From: JAZDGX01 sp964482205
GTDB taxonomy: Bacteria; Eisenbacteria; RBG-16-71-46; CAIMUX01; WJJG01
Length of the DNA: 64,000 nucleotides
Assembly: GCA_964482205.1 (NCBI GenBank)
Contig: CAYZWI010000014.1
Span: forward strand, 33,430-97,429
Direction of reading: 5' to 3'
The notes beneath the pieces are model-generated. The model saw nothing but the letters and a program-made list of their open reading frames with translations. It ran no database searches and was not told the origin of the DNA. Position numbers and translations under genes: made by a program. Position 1 is the first letter of the stretch, and every line of letters starts with the position of its first letter. Shown one piece after another: positions 52,865-62,024 of the stretch.

Positions 52865-53693
52865 ATGGAGCGAATGCGCGGAATCGTGATCGCGGTGCGT
52901 CCGCGAAGAGTGCTCGTCCGGGCGCAGGGGCGAGAATACTCCTGCCCCGTATGGAAGCGCATCACGCGGGGAGAGCGAACGGCCCGGGCGCCGCTGGCGG
53001 TGGGCGACCGCGTCTCGATCGAGATCTCGAGTGGCGGATCTTCCACCCTCATGGAAGTGGAGCCCCGTCGCACCCAAATCTCCCGCCTGGCCGGCATCCC
53101 TCCGCGCGAGCAGGTCATCGCCGCCAATGTGGACCGCGTGCTCGCCCTCCAGGCTGTGGACCAGCCGCCTTTCGAAGCGGCCGCTCTCGACCGGCTTCTC
53201 GTGATCGCCGAAGCGGGGGGCGTCCAGGCGGCCATCGGCCTCAACAAGACCGACCTGGCCAAAGCCGACGGCGCCGAGAACAGAAGCGGTCCCGGCCATG
53301 CCGAGCAGCGTTGGGAAGTCCACTCTCCTGACCCGCCTCATTCCTGGTCTCTCCCAGCGCACGCAGGCCGTTCGACGGGTGTCGGGACACGGCGTCCACA
53401 CGACCACCCGGGTCGACTACCTGGACCTTCCCGGAGGAGGGGCCGTGCTCGACACTCCGGGCATTGGGATCACGGTTCCCGCGGGGGTGAAGCCTCGGGA
53501 CCTGGCCCGCCTGTATCCCGAGTTCTTGAGCCACCTGGGTGCGTGCCGGTTCGCCGATTGCCTTCACTCGGGTGAACCGGGTTGCGCGCTGGAAGAGGCG
53601 GCCAGGGCCTGAGAGGTGTCCCATGAGCGCTGGGAGCGATACCGGGAGTTGCTTCGCAGCCTAATCGGCCAGACCGGCATCGGCGGGAATTGA
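52865..53693 (+). pseudogene. rsgA: Broken ribosome-assembly GTPase RsgA
   Basis: Starts at ATG 52865 with the OB fold (RGIVIAVRPRRVLVRAQGRE) and the start of the circularly permuted GTPase (ANVDRVLALQAVDQPPFE, GLNKTDL). At about 53285 the frame changes: the GTPase continues in another frame as PSSVGKSTLLTRLIPG, VLDTPGIGI and the zinc site CRFADCLHSGEPGC. Between NKTDL and PSSVGKS only ~16 residues remain where RsgA usually has ~60, so roughly 135 nt are missing as well as the frame. The P-loop's first Gly is Met. A TGA at 53610-53612 interrupts the C-terminus, which resumes EVSHERWERYRELLRSL to 53693. Either a true pseudogene or an assembly error. Confidence 0.78.
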
Positions 53694-54386
53694 GCCGCTC
53701 GACGCGAAGAGGCCGATTCCCTGCTCGGGGGGTTGAGGAAGGCGGCCAATCCAAACCGTCCGGCGTCCCCAGTGGGTGGCGGCGGCGGGATCGGGGAACC
53801 AGATGTCGGCCCTGTTTCTCCAGCGGGGGTGCATCGTGTCCTGGACGAGGAAGATCCCAACCTTGGGAATGAGCGCATGGTCGCCGAAGTCGAACGGGGC
53901 TCCGGGGGTGAAGGTTCGAAGAAGGTCTCTCGAGAGGGCGAGGCATCCGTCCTGGACTTCGGTCATCGAAGCGGTCAGGAAGGGAGTGTCGTCCGTCTCC
54001 TGCCCCGTACTCGTGTAGCCCGTCACAATCACCCGGAAGAACTCGATCGGCAGTTGCCTGGGCACCGGCAACGGCGCCGTCCGGCGGCTTTCGCCCGGGT
54101 CCTGACCCTCGGAATCTCTCACGAACGCCGGCGGCAAGCCGGGTTCCGCAACGGGGATCGCTGTGAATGCGATCGCGGGCGCAAATGTCTGCTCGAGAGG
54201 AGAAAGCGACGGGATTTCCGCCGGGGTCGCAGGGTCACCCGGAGCCCAAACGAGACCTGCCCAGACGGCGGCGGCAGCCAGCGCGACGGGCACGAAAAAG
54301 AGGCGAGTTTTTTCCCGGACGCCGAGCATCAGCCTCCACGCCGCTTGAATCCTGAACCGGCCCGCCCGTTTCGGCGGCCCGCACAT
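53661..54386 (-). CDS. Exported 3D-domain protein
   Basis: 241 residues if started at ATG 54386 (GAAGG upstream). TTG 54407 and ATG 54329 are alternatives; all keep the membrane segment (LFFVPVALAAAAVWAGLVW). A Pro-rich linker leads to a 3D (Asp-Asp-Asp) domain, a double-psi beta-barrel as in MltA and stationary-phase wall enzymes: RVIVTGYTSTGQETDDTPF, TASMTEVQDGCLALSRDLL, FGDHALIPKVGIFLVQDTM and RNRADIWFPDPAAATHWG. The TDxTP and ADIWF aspartates are the signature. A role at the cell wall is likely. Its 3' end overlaps the rsgA remnant by 33 nt. Confidence 0.8.
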   Translation of the reverse strand: MCGPPKRAGRFRIQAAWRLMLGVREKTRLFFVPVALAAAAVWAGLVWAPGDPATPAEIPSLSPLEQTFAPAIAFTAIPVAEPGLPPAFVRDSEGQDPGESRRTAPLPVPRQLPIEFFRVIVTGYTSTGQETDDTPFLTASMTEVQDGCLALSRDLLRTFTPGAPFDFGDHALIPKVGIFLVQDTMHPRWRNRADIWFPDPAAATHWGRRTVWIGRLPQPPEQGIGLFASSGSIPADAGLAD

Positions 54387-54407
54387 TCGGTCGTCCTTCG
54401 GGTCCAA

Positions 54408-54924
54408 GGCTCGAGGAGCCTGCTCGAAGAACTCGGGTATCGTTTCGTCGACTCGCGAACCTGACTCATCCCCGGCCTGAGCGGCCGGGCAAGGCCAGCG
54501 AAAGGGCCGACGGACGGAATGCTAGGGGAGCGGTGACGGAATTGACAAGCCTCAAAGTTCGGTTTCTCACCGTCCAATTTGCCCGATTTCGGGCATGATG
54601 ACCGAGACCGAAATCGGGCGAAAATCCGGTGACAGGCTTGGCCGCCCGCCATTCCGCCTGCGGATTCCGCTCGCCTCGTGCTCGCTCTCTTGCCTGCTAT
54701 AGCTCGGCGCGTTCCTCCGGATGCCCTGCAGGTGCCCGATTCTCGTGCAGTTCCTGCTCCGTGCTCGCGGCCGCCGCTCCGGCGGTTCGCGCCTTGTCCG
54801 AAATCGCTTGCCTCCATCAAAGAGTATGATTTACCATAAGATGCAGCAACGGCAGACGAGGCATTTGACGGCTTTACGGCGCAGTCAGACCGCATTTTGG
54901 CTTCAGCGAATCGGGAAAGGGAGT
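54408..54924. other. Intergenic region upstream of the agmatinase gene
   Basis: 517 nt between the divergent 3D-domain and agmatinase genes, less GC-rich than its surroundings. It contains a 12-bp perfect inverted repeat (54581-54619) and an AT-rich patch with TATGATTTACCATAA (54825-54839), the best -10-like sequence before the agmatinase, though no matching -35 was found. No gene was supported in it. Confidence 0.4.
54581..54619. repeat. 12-bp perfect inverted repeat
   Basis: GCCCGATTTCGG (54581-54592) and CCGAAATCGGGC (54608-54619) are exact reverse complements, separated by 15 bp. The left arm also folds on itself (GCCCG-ATTT-CGGGC). It lies ~305 bp before the agmatinase start. A regulator operator or structured leader are both possible. 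Confidence 0.6.
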
Positions 54925-55809
54925 ATGTCGGACCTCCCCACGGCCCTCGCTTTCTTGGGCATTCAAGAACCGTTTGACGCTGCCGCCGTCGCCGTCCTGC
55001 CTGTCCCCTACGACTTGACGACCACCTACCAGCCGGGGGCGCGATTCGGTCCGCGCGCCATTTTGACCGCCTCGCACGATGTCGAGCTGTTTGACGAGGA
55101 GCTGCGCTGGGACCCCAGCCGGGCGGGCATTCACACGCTTCAGCCGCTCGCTCCTCTCGCCGCCGGTCCGGAGGCGATGATCGAGCGTATCCGGGAGCGG
55201 GTCGGCGAGATGTTCGTTGCCGGGAAGTTGCCCGTCATCCTGGGCGGAGACCATTCCATTTCCATCGGTGTCTTCGAAGCGCTCGCCCGCCACTGGGAAC
55301 ATCCTTGGGTGCTTCAGCTCGACGCCCACGCCGACTTGCGCGACTCGTATCAGGGCACCCGCTTCAGCCACGCCTGCGTGATGGCGCGCGCGCGAGAGCA
55401 TTTCGATTGCGTGCAGGTAGGCATCCGCAGTTGGAGCGAGGAAGAGGACGCGGCTCTGTGGGAGGCGCCCGAGCGGATCGTCACCGCATCCGAAGTGGGG
55501 CAGGATCTGCAAGCGGCGCTCGACAAGATCGACGAAGCCCTCGGAGACCCGGTCTACATCACGATCGATGTCGATTGCCTGGATTCTTCCATCATGCCCG
55601 CCACGGGAACACCTGAGCCGGGCGGTCTCAGCTGGCGCGAGTCCATCGCCATTCTTCGCCTGGTGGCCGCACGCCGGCACATCGTCGGTTTCGATGTGAG
55701 CGAGCTCAGTCCGATCCCGGGCTTCATCGCTCCCGATTTCCTGGCGGCGCGGCTGACCACGAAGATGATCGGCTACATCTTTCATGCCCGGCAAGCGGCC
55801 GGCGGGTGA
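54925..55809 (+). CDS. speB: Agmatinase / arginase-family ureohydrolase
   Basis: 294 residues from ATG 54925 (GGGAAAGGGAG upstream). Arginase fold with all metal motifs: GGDHSISIG (His110), DAHADLRD (Asp133, His135, Asp137) and IDVDCLDSS. The conserved N-terminal VLPVPYDLTTTYQPGARFGP and C-terminal DVSELSPIPG are typical of agmatinase (agmatine to putrescine and urea). Other ureohydrolases share these motifs, so the substrate is probable rather than certain. Two XRE-cupin regulators follow on the same strand, the first only 10 nt away, which fits control by a polyamine-type ligand. Confidence 0.9.
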   Translation: MSDLPTALAFLGIQEPFDAAAVAVLPVPYDLTTTYQPGARFGPRAILTASHDVELFDEELRWDPSRAGIHTLQPLAPLAAGPEAMIERIRERVGEMFVAGKLPVILGGDHSISIGVFEALARHWEHPWVLQLDAHADLRDSYQGTRFSHACVMARAREHFDCVQVGIRSWSEEEDAALWEAPERIVTASEVGQDLQAALDKIDEALGDPVYITIDVDCLDSSIMPATGTPEPGGLSWRESIAILRLVAARRHIVGFDVSELSPIPGFIAPDFLAARLTTKMIGYIFHARQAAGG

Positions 55810-55819
55810 GGAGTGTGAC

Positions 55820-56386
55820 ATGGCACGGGTGGAGATGGCCGTATCGCTCGGCAGACGCATCCGCAAGATCCGCCAGGAAAAGGGCCTCACCTTGCGCACC
55901 GTGCAGCAGCGCGCGCGCGTGAGCGCCACGCATGTGAGCGAGATCGAGCGGGGCAAGACCTCGCCGACGGTAGGGGTGCTCGATCGCATCGCGGGGGCGC
56001 TGGGAGTCGGGCCCGCCGAACTGCTGGATAACCCACCCGCGGGGAAGACCATTCATCAAGTGGCGAGCGACCGGCGCCAGGCGGTACTCGCGCGAGGCGG
56101 CGTTCACATCGAAGGCCTCACGCAGACGCATGGCCCGTCGGAGCTCAGCGTGTATCTGGTTGCGCTCGCGCCCGATCGCGGCATTCCATCCGAGGAAGGG
56201 CACGAGGGCGAGGAGTTCTGTTTCGTGCTCGAAGGGGCGCTTGAAGTCCGCATCGACGGGGTTCCCTATCTGGTACGACCCCGGGAAGCTCTGCACTATC
56301 GTCCCCGAACGACACACGAGTTGCGCAACCCGACCGGCTCTCCGGTGCGATTTCTGTGGGCCACCCGTCCGCGCATGGGAATGTAG
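55820..56386 (+). CDS. XRE-family regulator with C-terminal cupin domain (first of two)
   Basis: 188 residues from ATG 55820. HTH_3 domain at ~9-62 (LGRRIRKIRQEKGLTLRTVQ, THVSEIERGKTSPTVGVLDRI) and a cupin at ~110-185 (EEGHEGEEFCFVLEGALEVRID, LHYRPRTTHELRN). This is the PuuR-type design, in which the cupin senses a small molecule. Metal ligands His and Glu of the cupin are present (GHEGEEF, THEL). It starts 10 nt after speB and is probably in its operon. Repression of polyamine catabolism is inference. Confidence 0.88.
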   Translation: MARVEMAVSLGRRIRKIRQEKGLTLRTVQQRARVSATHVSEIERGKTSPTVGVLDRIAGALGVGPAELLDNPPAGKTIHQVASDRRQAVLARGGVHIEGLTQTHGPSELSVYLVALAPDRGIPSEEGHEGEEFCFVLEGALEVRIDGVPYLVRPREALHYRPRTTHELRNPTGSPVRFLWATRPRMGM

Positions 56387-56477
56387 CGAGGCGGCCGCCG
56401 GGAAGACGGCCGCAGGTGGCTCCGATTGCTGAGGGAGCGGCGCAGGGAAGCGCGAGTCCACGCGAGGAGGGGCGTTC

Positions 56478-57068
56478 ATGTTGACCAAGCAGGCGCTGGC
56501 GAAGCGCATTCGCGAGGCGCGCCACAGGCGCAAGATGACCCTCAAGCAGGTGGAGAAGCTCTCCGGCTTCTCCTCGACGCACATCAGCGAGATCGAACGC
56601 GGTCGCACGAGTCCCACCATCGCCGCGCTCACGAAGATCGCCGAAGCGCTCTCCAAGGACCCGTGCTTTTTCATCGAGGACCGCGAGCTCGAGGAAGTGT
56701 GCGTGATGCCGCTCGAAGCGGCCGAGGAGCGCTCGGACCGCGGCTCGATCGCGGTCCGCAGCCTTTCCATGGGGGTGCTTGCCAGCCACCTGCGGTTCTA
56801 TTACATCCGGACGGCCGGCCCCTTCGAGGGCCGTCTGGACGAGCTCTGCTGCGGTGACTTCTGCTTCTACACGATGTCAGGTATGGCTCAGGTGCGGCAC
56901 GGGAAGGATACCTTCGCGCTGGAAACGGGGAGCAGCTTGCACGCGTTTTTCGAAAGCCCGCCCGTGCTCGCCGCGGCCGACTCGCGATTCGAAATGTTCG
57001 TCGCCGTCGACCCGCTCGTTTCGCCGGACGCGGGGAAGGCTCGCGAGCCGGGGGCGCGGCCGAACTGA
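56478..57068 (+). CDS. XRE-family regulator with cupin-like domain (second of two)
   Basis: 196 residues, ATG 56478 after GGAGGGGCG. The HTH (~6-60: LAKRIREARHRRKMTLKQVE, STHISEIERGRTSPTIAAL) is close to the first regulator. The C-terminal domain (~75-185) has the cupin strand pattern but lacks the His/Glu metal ligands (EGRLDELCCGDFCFYTMSG), so it probably does not bind metal. It may be a diverged duplicate that dimerises with the first or responds to a different ligand. It converges with mazG. Confidence 0.82.
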   Translation: MLTKQALAKRIREARHRRKMTLKQVEKLSGFSSTHISEIERGRTSPTIAALTKIAEALSKDPCFFIEDRELEEVCVMPLEAAEERSDRGSIAVRSLSMGVLASHLRFYYIRTAGPFEGRLDELCCGDFCFYTMSGMAQVRHGKDTFALETGSSLHAFFESPPVLAAADSRFEMFVAVDPLVSPDAGKAREPGARPN

Positions 57069-57109
57069 GCCGCCGTCGCTGCGTTGGGAGCCGGCCGGGC
57101 GAGGGCGCC

Positions 57110-57997
57110 CTACCCGTTGGAACGCGGCCCGGGCCCGGAAGGCGATTGCTTCGCCTCTTGCCAGGCGGCTTCCATCTCGTCGAGGGCGGCGCTTCCCACA
57201 GGCGTGCCTCTGGCGCGCAGGATTTCCTCCATTCGCGAGAAGCGTTCCTGGAATTTCCTCGTCGCGGATTTCAGCGCTTGCTCGGGATCGTCTCCATGAT
57301 GGCGGGCGAGGTTGACGAGCGAGAAGAGCAGGTCCCCGATTTCCTCGTGCACGGCCGCGCCCGAGCCGCTTCGCGCCGGTGCATCGGCATCCGCGGCCTG
57401 GCCGGTGCCGCCACGCGCCGGCGGCCGTTCATCGGCGAGCGCGGCCGCGAGCTCGGCGCGCTCCTCGTCGATCTTGGCGAGAACGCCGCCGATGTCCGGC
57501 CAGTCGAATCCGAATCCCGCCGCCTTCTCCTGCACGCGAAAGGCCTCCAGCAGGGCGGGCAGTCCCGCCGCGCCGCTGGCGAGAAGGCCGCGCCGGTCTC
57601 CGCGCGCCTGCTTCTCCTTGCGCTTGGCCGCTTCCCACAATCCGTCGGGCCGCCCGCGCTCCTCGGGCGCGAGCGGCTCCCCGAAGACATGAGGATGGCG
57701 GCGAATGAGCTTCTCGGAAATGCGGGCGATGACGCCCGGAAAATCGAAATCCCCTCGCTCCTCGGCCATCGTGACCGCGAAGACGATGAGATACAGCAAA
57801 TCGCCGAGCTCTTCCCGGAGCCGTTCGGGCTCCTCGCTCGCGATCGCCTCGAGAACTTCGTGGGTTTCTTCGAGCAGGTACGGCGTGATCGAGGAAAGCG
57901 TCTGCGCCCGGTCCCAATCGCATCCGCCCGGATCGCGCAGCCTGCGGCAAAGCTGGCGCAAGCCCGCGCAAGTGTGCGAGACTTCGAATTCCTTCAT
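57110..57997 (-). CDS. mazG: Nucleoside triphosphate pyrophosphohydrolase MazG
   Basis: 295 residues, ATG 57997. Two MazG domains: the first with LRQLCRRLRDPGGCDWDRAQ, PYLLEETHEVLEAI and LREELGDLLYLIVFAVTMAEE; the second with GFDWPDIGGVLAKIDEERAEL and VHEEIGDLLFSLVNLARHH. The EExxE and ExxD quartets bind Mg2+. It removes dUTP-like and other NTPs to NMP and pyrophosphate, and lowers ppGpp-linked toxicity in E. coli. The inter-domain linker is longer and Ala/Gly-rich here. Confidence 0.95.
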   Translation of the reverse strand: MKEFEVSHTCAGLRQLCRRLRDPGGCDWDRAQTLSSITPYLLEETHEVLEAIASEEPERLREELGDLLYLIVFAVTMAEERGDFDFPGVIARISEKLIRRHPHVFGEPLAPEERGRPDGLWEAAKRKEKQARGDRRGLLASGAAGLPALLEAFRVQEKAAGFGFDWPDIGGVLAKIDEERAELAAALADERPPARGGTGQAADADAPARSGSGAAVHEEIGDLLFSLVNLARHHGDDPEQALKSATRKFQERFSRMEEILRARGTPVGSAALDEMEAAWQEAKQSPSGPGPRSNG

Positions 57998-58110
57998 GCG
58001 GGCACGCTAGCATGCCGCCGAGCGGCCGGGCAATCGATAGACCGGATGCCCAGCGGGGCCCGGCCAACCGGGAGGATGCCGTTGGCGAAGAGGCCTTCGG
58101 CCGAAGGGCG

Positions 58111-59925
58111 ATGAAAGACGGGGCGAGCATGGGCGAGACAGAGGTCGAACGCGCGTTGTTCGCGGCCGCATGGGCGGCGCATGCCAGGGCGCACGCGCCG
58201 TACTCGCATTTCTCGGTGGGGGCGGCGCTCGAGACCGAGGAAGGCGAGATCGTCTCCGGGTGCAATGTCGAGAATGTCTCGCTCGGCCTCGGCGTATGCG
58301 CGGAGCGCGTGGCCCTCTTCGCTTGCCTGGCCCGCGGCCTCACTCCCGGGCGCAGGATCGCGATCGTGACCGGCGCTCCGAGTCCCACGCCTCCCTGCGG
58401 GGCATGCCGTCAGGTGCTGCGCGAGCTCGCTCCGCGCACCTCGGTGCTCTCGCGTTGCGCGACCGGCGAGCAGCGCTCGTGGCGGCCGGAGGCGATGCTG
58501 CCCGGGCCGCTGTCGCCCGCCAGAGCGCACGACTGGGAGCCTCGCGACATCATCGCGCGCAAACGCGACGGGCGGGAGCTCGACGAGGAGGAAATCCGCC
58601 GCTTCGTCCACGGTCTGCTCACCGGCGAAGTCGAAGAGCATCAGATGAGCGCCTGGATGATGGCGGTCTATCTGCGGGGCATGAGCCGCCGCGAAATCCG
58701 CGATCTCACCCGCGCGATGGCCGAAAGCGGAACGAGGCTCGATTACAGCGGGATTCCGGGACCGAAAGTCGACAAGCACTCGACCGGAGGCGTGGGCGAC
58801 AAGATTTCCCTGCCGCTCGTGCCCCTCGCCATGGCCGGCGGCCTGCGCGTGCCGATGATCTCCGGCCGCGGACTGGGGCACACCGGCGGCACGCTGGACA
58901 AGCTCGAGGCGATCCCCGGATACCGGGCGCTGCTTTCCACCGAGCGGCTGAGGGAGCTGATCGAATCGCCGGGCGCTTTCATCGCGGGACAGACCGCGGA
59001 CCTCGTGCCCGCCGACCGCCTCATGTACGCGCTCCGCGATGTCTCGGGGACGGTCGCCTCGGTGCCGCTGATCGTGGCGAGCATCCTCAGCAAGAAGATC
59101 TCCGCCGGCCTCGACGGCCTCGTGCTCGATGTGAAATTCGGACGCGGCGCATTCATGCGCGACGAGCGTGAAGCGCTCGACCTGGCGCGCGTGCTGGTGG
59201 AGGTTTCCGCGAGCTTGGGGCTTTCCGCGGCCGCGCTCTTGACGCGCATGGATGAGCCGATCGGCTTCGCGGTCGGACACGCGCTCGAAGTGCGCGAGTG
59301 CTTCTCGTTTCTCTCGCGCGACGAGCGCCCGGGCGCAGGGGAGGCGGGCGCGCATTCCGCCGATGTGGAAGAACTGACCCTCGCGCTCGGCGGAGCGATG
59401 GTCGCGCTGGGGGGACTGGCGCCCACGATGCGAGCCGGCGCCGCCTTGCTGCGCGCGCGGCTCGAAGATGGCAGCGCGCGGGAAGCGTGCCGCCGGTGGA
59501 TCGCCGCGCAGGGAGGCGACCCGGCGTTGGTCGACCGCCCGGAGGACCTGCAGGTGTCGGCGAACCGGCGAGTCGTGCGTTCGCCCGCTTCGGGCTTCGT
59601 GCGCGCGATCGACGCGCTGCAGGCCGGACGGCTGTGCGTGCGTCTGGGGGGAGGGCGCCGCCGTCGCGGCGAACCGATCGATCTCGGCGTGGGCATCGTC
59701 TTTCATCGAAAGACGGGCGACCGCGTGGCGGCGGGCGATCCTCTCTGCACCCTGTATCTGCCTGCGGGCGAATCCGCGGACGAGGCCCTGTCCGGCGAAC
59801 GGGAGATGTTCACGATCGCGTCGGACCCGCCCGTTCCGTCACCGCGAATCGCCGCTCTGGTGCTTCCCGAAGGGACCTTCGCCGAGCCTTGGGACACTCC
59901 GATCGCCCAAGGCCTCAAACGCTAG
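58111..59925 (+). CDS. Cytidine deaminase fused to pyrimidine-nucleoside phosphorylase
   Basis: 604 residues from ATG 58111 (GAAGG upstream); ATG 58129 is possible. Residues 1-~135 are a cytidine deaminase: YSHFSVGAAL, CNVENVSLGLGVCAERVALF with Cys63 and Glu65, and PPCGACRQV with Cys96 and Cys99 as zinc ligands. Residues ~146-604 are a Pdp/DeoA-type phosphorylase: DIIARKRDGRELDEEEI, KVDKHSTGGVGDKISLPLVP and GRGLGHTGGTLDKLEA. The last ~110 residues are its C-terminal beta domain. The chain would turn cytidine into uridine and then to uracil and ribose 1-phosphate, channelling pyrimidine salvage. The two enzymes are normally separate. Confidence 0.92.
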   Translation: MKDGASMGETEVERALFAAAWAAHARAHAPYSHFSVGAALETEEGEIVSGCNVENVSLGLGVCAERVALFACLARGLTPGRRIAIVTGAPSPTPPCGACRQVLRELAPRTSVLSRCATGEQRSWRPEAMLPGPLSPARAHDWEPRDIIARKRDGRELDEEEIRRFVHGLLTGEVEEHQMSAWMMAVYLRGMSRREIRDLTRAMAESGTRLDYSGIPGPKVDKHSTGGVGDKISLPLVPLAMAGGLRVPMISGRGLGHTGGTLDKLEAIPGYRALLSTERLRELIESPGAFIAGQTADLVPADRLMYALRDVSGTVASVPLIVASILSKKISAGLDGLVLDVKFGRGAFMRDEREALDLARVLVEVSASLGLSAAALLTRMDEPIGFAVGHALEVRECFSFLSRDERPGAGEAGAHSADVEELTLALGGAMVALGGLAPTMRAGAALLRARLEDGSAREACRRWIAAQGGDPALVDRPEDLQVSANRRVVRSPASGFVRAIDALQAGRLCVRLGGGRRRRGEPIDLGVGIVFHRKTGDRVAAGDPLCTLYLPAGESADEALSGEREMFTIASDPPVPSPRIAALVLPEGTFAEPWDTPIAQGLKR

Positions 59926-59969
59926 CGCATCCACGCGGGCTCGTTGGCGCGAGGCATGGGTGAGCGCGG

Positions 59970-62024
59970 TCAATCTCCGTAACCCCAGGAATGAACCGTG
60001 CAGTATTCGCGGGGCGCGGTGCCCGCGATGAACACATCGTTCACCGGATGTGGGCACGAGCCATTCGCGAGCGCGCCCGTCTCCCGGCAAGTCGTCGCGA
60101 AGGTGAGACTGCTCGGGACGGTGAAGTCGCGAGTGCCGCCGCGCCGCTCGACCGCCTTCATGATCTCGCACCAGATGGGCAGGGCCGCCTTCGACCCCGT
60201 GCCGGTGTCCGCGCCGCCGATCGGAATTCGATAATCGAATCCCACCCACACGCCCACGGCCAGAGTCGGCGTGTAGCCGATGAACCAGGCGTCGGTGTAG
60301 TCGTCGTTGGTGCCCGTCTTGCCGGCCGCCGGCATGCGCAGGTTCCATTCGCCGCCGCGCGCGGAAGCGGCGGTGCCGAAGTCGAGCGCCGAGGCGAGCA
60401 TGCTCGTCACCTGATAGCAGGTCTGGGCATTGAGCACTTGAGCGGAGGAGGGCTCGTGCGCCTCGATCGTGTGGCCGTAACGATCGACGATTCGCTCGAT
60501 CCAGTACGGCTCGACGCGGATGCCTTGATTGCCGAAGACGGCGAAGGCCGAAGTGAGATCGATCAAGGTGACTTCGCCCGATCCGGTCGCGAGCGACATG
60601 TAGGGCGGCAGGTCGTTCTTGATCCCCAGGCGGCGGGCGAGGTCGACGACCGGGCGGATGCCGACATCGGCGAGCAGACGGGCGGTGGGCACGTTCACCG
60701 ATTTCGCGAGCGCGTATCGCAGCGTGATGGGGCCCAGGAAATCGGGATCGAAGTTCTTCGGCGTCCACGAGCTGTCGGCCCGGCTGGAGACGGGGAAGCT
60801 CACCGGCTCGTCGAGCAGGATGTCGTTCGTGTGCCAACCGCGGCGCAGCGCTTCGGCATAGATGAAAGGCTTGAACGATGAGGCGGGCTGGCGGGGCGCC
60901 TGCACGGCGCGATTGAAGACGCTCTCGGTGAAGTCCCGGCCGCCGACCAGCGCGCGCACCGCGCCGGTCGCAAGTTCGATCGCGACCACCGCGCCTTGCA
61001 GCCGCAGAGGGGCGGGCAGCTCGGATTCCGGAGGCAGGCCGTACTGCTTGAGGGTCGCATCGGCGCGGCCGCGCAAATAGGGATAAGCGTTCTTCTCCTC
61101 GATCCCGCGCAAGTGGCGCTCGAGCGCCGCCTCGGCGACCCGCTGCAGTTCCGTGTCGAGGGTCGTCTCGACCCGCAGGCCGGCGTGATAGACCGAGTTC
61201 GAACCCTGGCCGCGCATCAGCTCCTGGCGGACCATCTCGGTGAAGTAGGCGCCCGTCTTGCCCCGCGGGCCGCCCGCTTCGAGCAGCTCGAGGGGCGTCT
61301 CGATGGCGCGCTCGTAGGCCGGCCGGTCGATCGCCTTCGTGTCGAGCATTGCGCGCAGCACGCGATTGCGGCGGCCGAGCGCAGCTTCGGGGTGCCGTCG
61401 CGGCGAGAAGGCGGCGGGGTTTCCGGGCAAGCCCGCGAGCAAGGCCGACTGCTCCAGAGTGAGTTCCTCGGGCTCGACTCCGAAGAAGCGGCGCGCCGCC
61501 GCGCCCAGTCCGTGCGCGCCTTCGCCGAAATAGATCTGGTTCACATACAGCTCGAGGATCTCGTCTTTCGAAAAGGAGCGCTCGATGCGCAACGCGAGAA
61601 TCGCCTCGCGGATTTTTCGGTCGAGCGTGCGGCGATGATCGAGGAAGAGATTGCGCGCGAGCTGCTGCGTGATCGTGGACGCGCCTTGGGCCGCGCGCCC
61701 GCGCAGGAGGTCGGCCCTCAACGCGCGCAGGATGCCGATCGGATCGATGCCCCAATGCCGATAGAACTGGCGGTCCTCCGTTGCGAGAATCGCCTGCACG
61801 AATTCCTTCGGCACGCGTTCGAGCCGCAGCGGAGTGCGGTCCTCGACGAAGAGAATGTCGAGGCGCTCGCCATCCTTGTCGAGCAGCGTGGTCGCGACGC
61901 TCGCTTCCATTTCGCGCGGAGAGACGGGCGTGGGCAGATCCCGGCCGAAGATCGCAAGGATGCCGTAGAGAGCCGCGGCCAGCAGCAGCGGGACGAGCAG
62001 CAAGGCGATGACGAAATACTTCAT
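59970..62024 (-). CDS. Penicillin-binding protein 1A family (transglycosylase-transpeptidase)
   Basis: 684 residues from ATG 62024; ATG 62039 is possible but lacks a ribosome site. A membrane anchor (residues 3-24) precedes the GT51 transglycosylase (ILATEDRQFYRHWGIDPIGI, GASTITQQLARNLFLDHRRT, RRTLDRKIREAI). The transpeptidase follows with SxxK as SSFK (QPASSFKPFIY), SxN as SVN and KTGT (AAGKTGTNDDYTD). It polymerises and cross-links peptidoglycan outside the inner membrane. Motifs are intact. The Cys-containing tail after ~630 is lineage-specific. It is divergent from the rRNA operon. Confidence 0.94.
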   Translation of the reverse strand: MKYFVIALLLVPLLLAAALYGILAIFGRDLPTPVSPREMEASVATTLLDKDGERLDILFVEDRTPLRLERVPKEFVQAILATEDRQFYRHWGIDPIGILRALRADLLRGRAAQGASTITQQLARNLFLDHRRTLDRKIREAILALRIERSFSKDEILELYVNQIYFGEGAHGLGAAARRFFGVEPEELTLEQSALLAGLPGNPAAFSPRRHPEAALGRRNRVLRAMLDTKAIDRPAYERAIETPLELLEAGGPRGKTGAYFTEMVRQELMRGQGSNSVYHAGLRVETTLDTELQRVAEAALERHLRGIEEKNAYPYLRGRADATLKQYGLPPESELPAPLRLQGAVVAIELATGAVRALVGGRDFTESVFNRAVQAPRQPASSFKPFIYAEALRRGWHTNDILLDEPVSFPVSSRADSSWTPKNFDPDFLGPITLRYALAKSVNVPTARLLADVGIRPVVDLARRLGIKNDLPPYMSLATGSGEVTLIDLTSAFAVFGNQGIRVEPYWIERIVDRYGHTIEAHEPSSAQVLNAQTCYQVTSMLASALDFGTAASARGGEWNLRMPAAGKTGTNDDYTDAWFIGYTPTLAVGVWVGFDYRIPIGGADTGTGSKAALPIWCEIMKAVERRGGTRDFTVPSSLTFATTCRETGALANGSCPHPVNDVFIAGTAPREYCTVHSWGYGD

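Noticed and set aside
53610..53612. UGA in the rsgA remnant as a further selenocysteine codon
   Set aside because: It does not fall on a conserved Cys, no GGU-loop hairpin follows at the right distance, and the gene is broken upstream as well.
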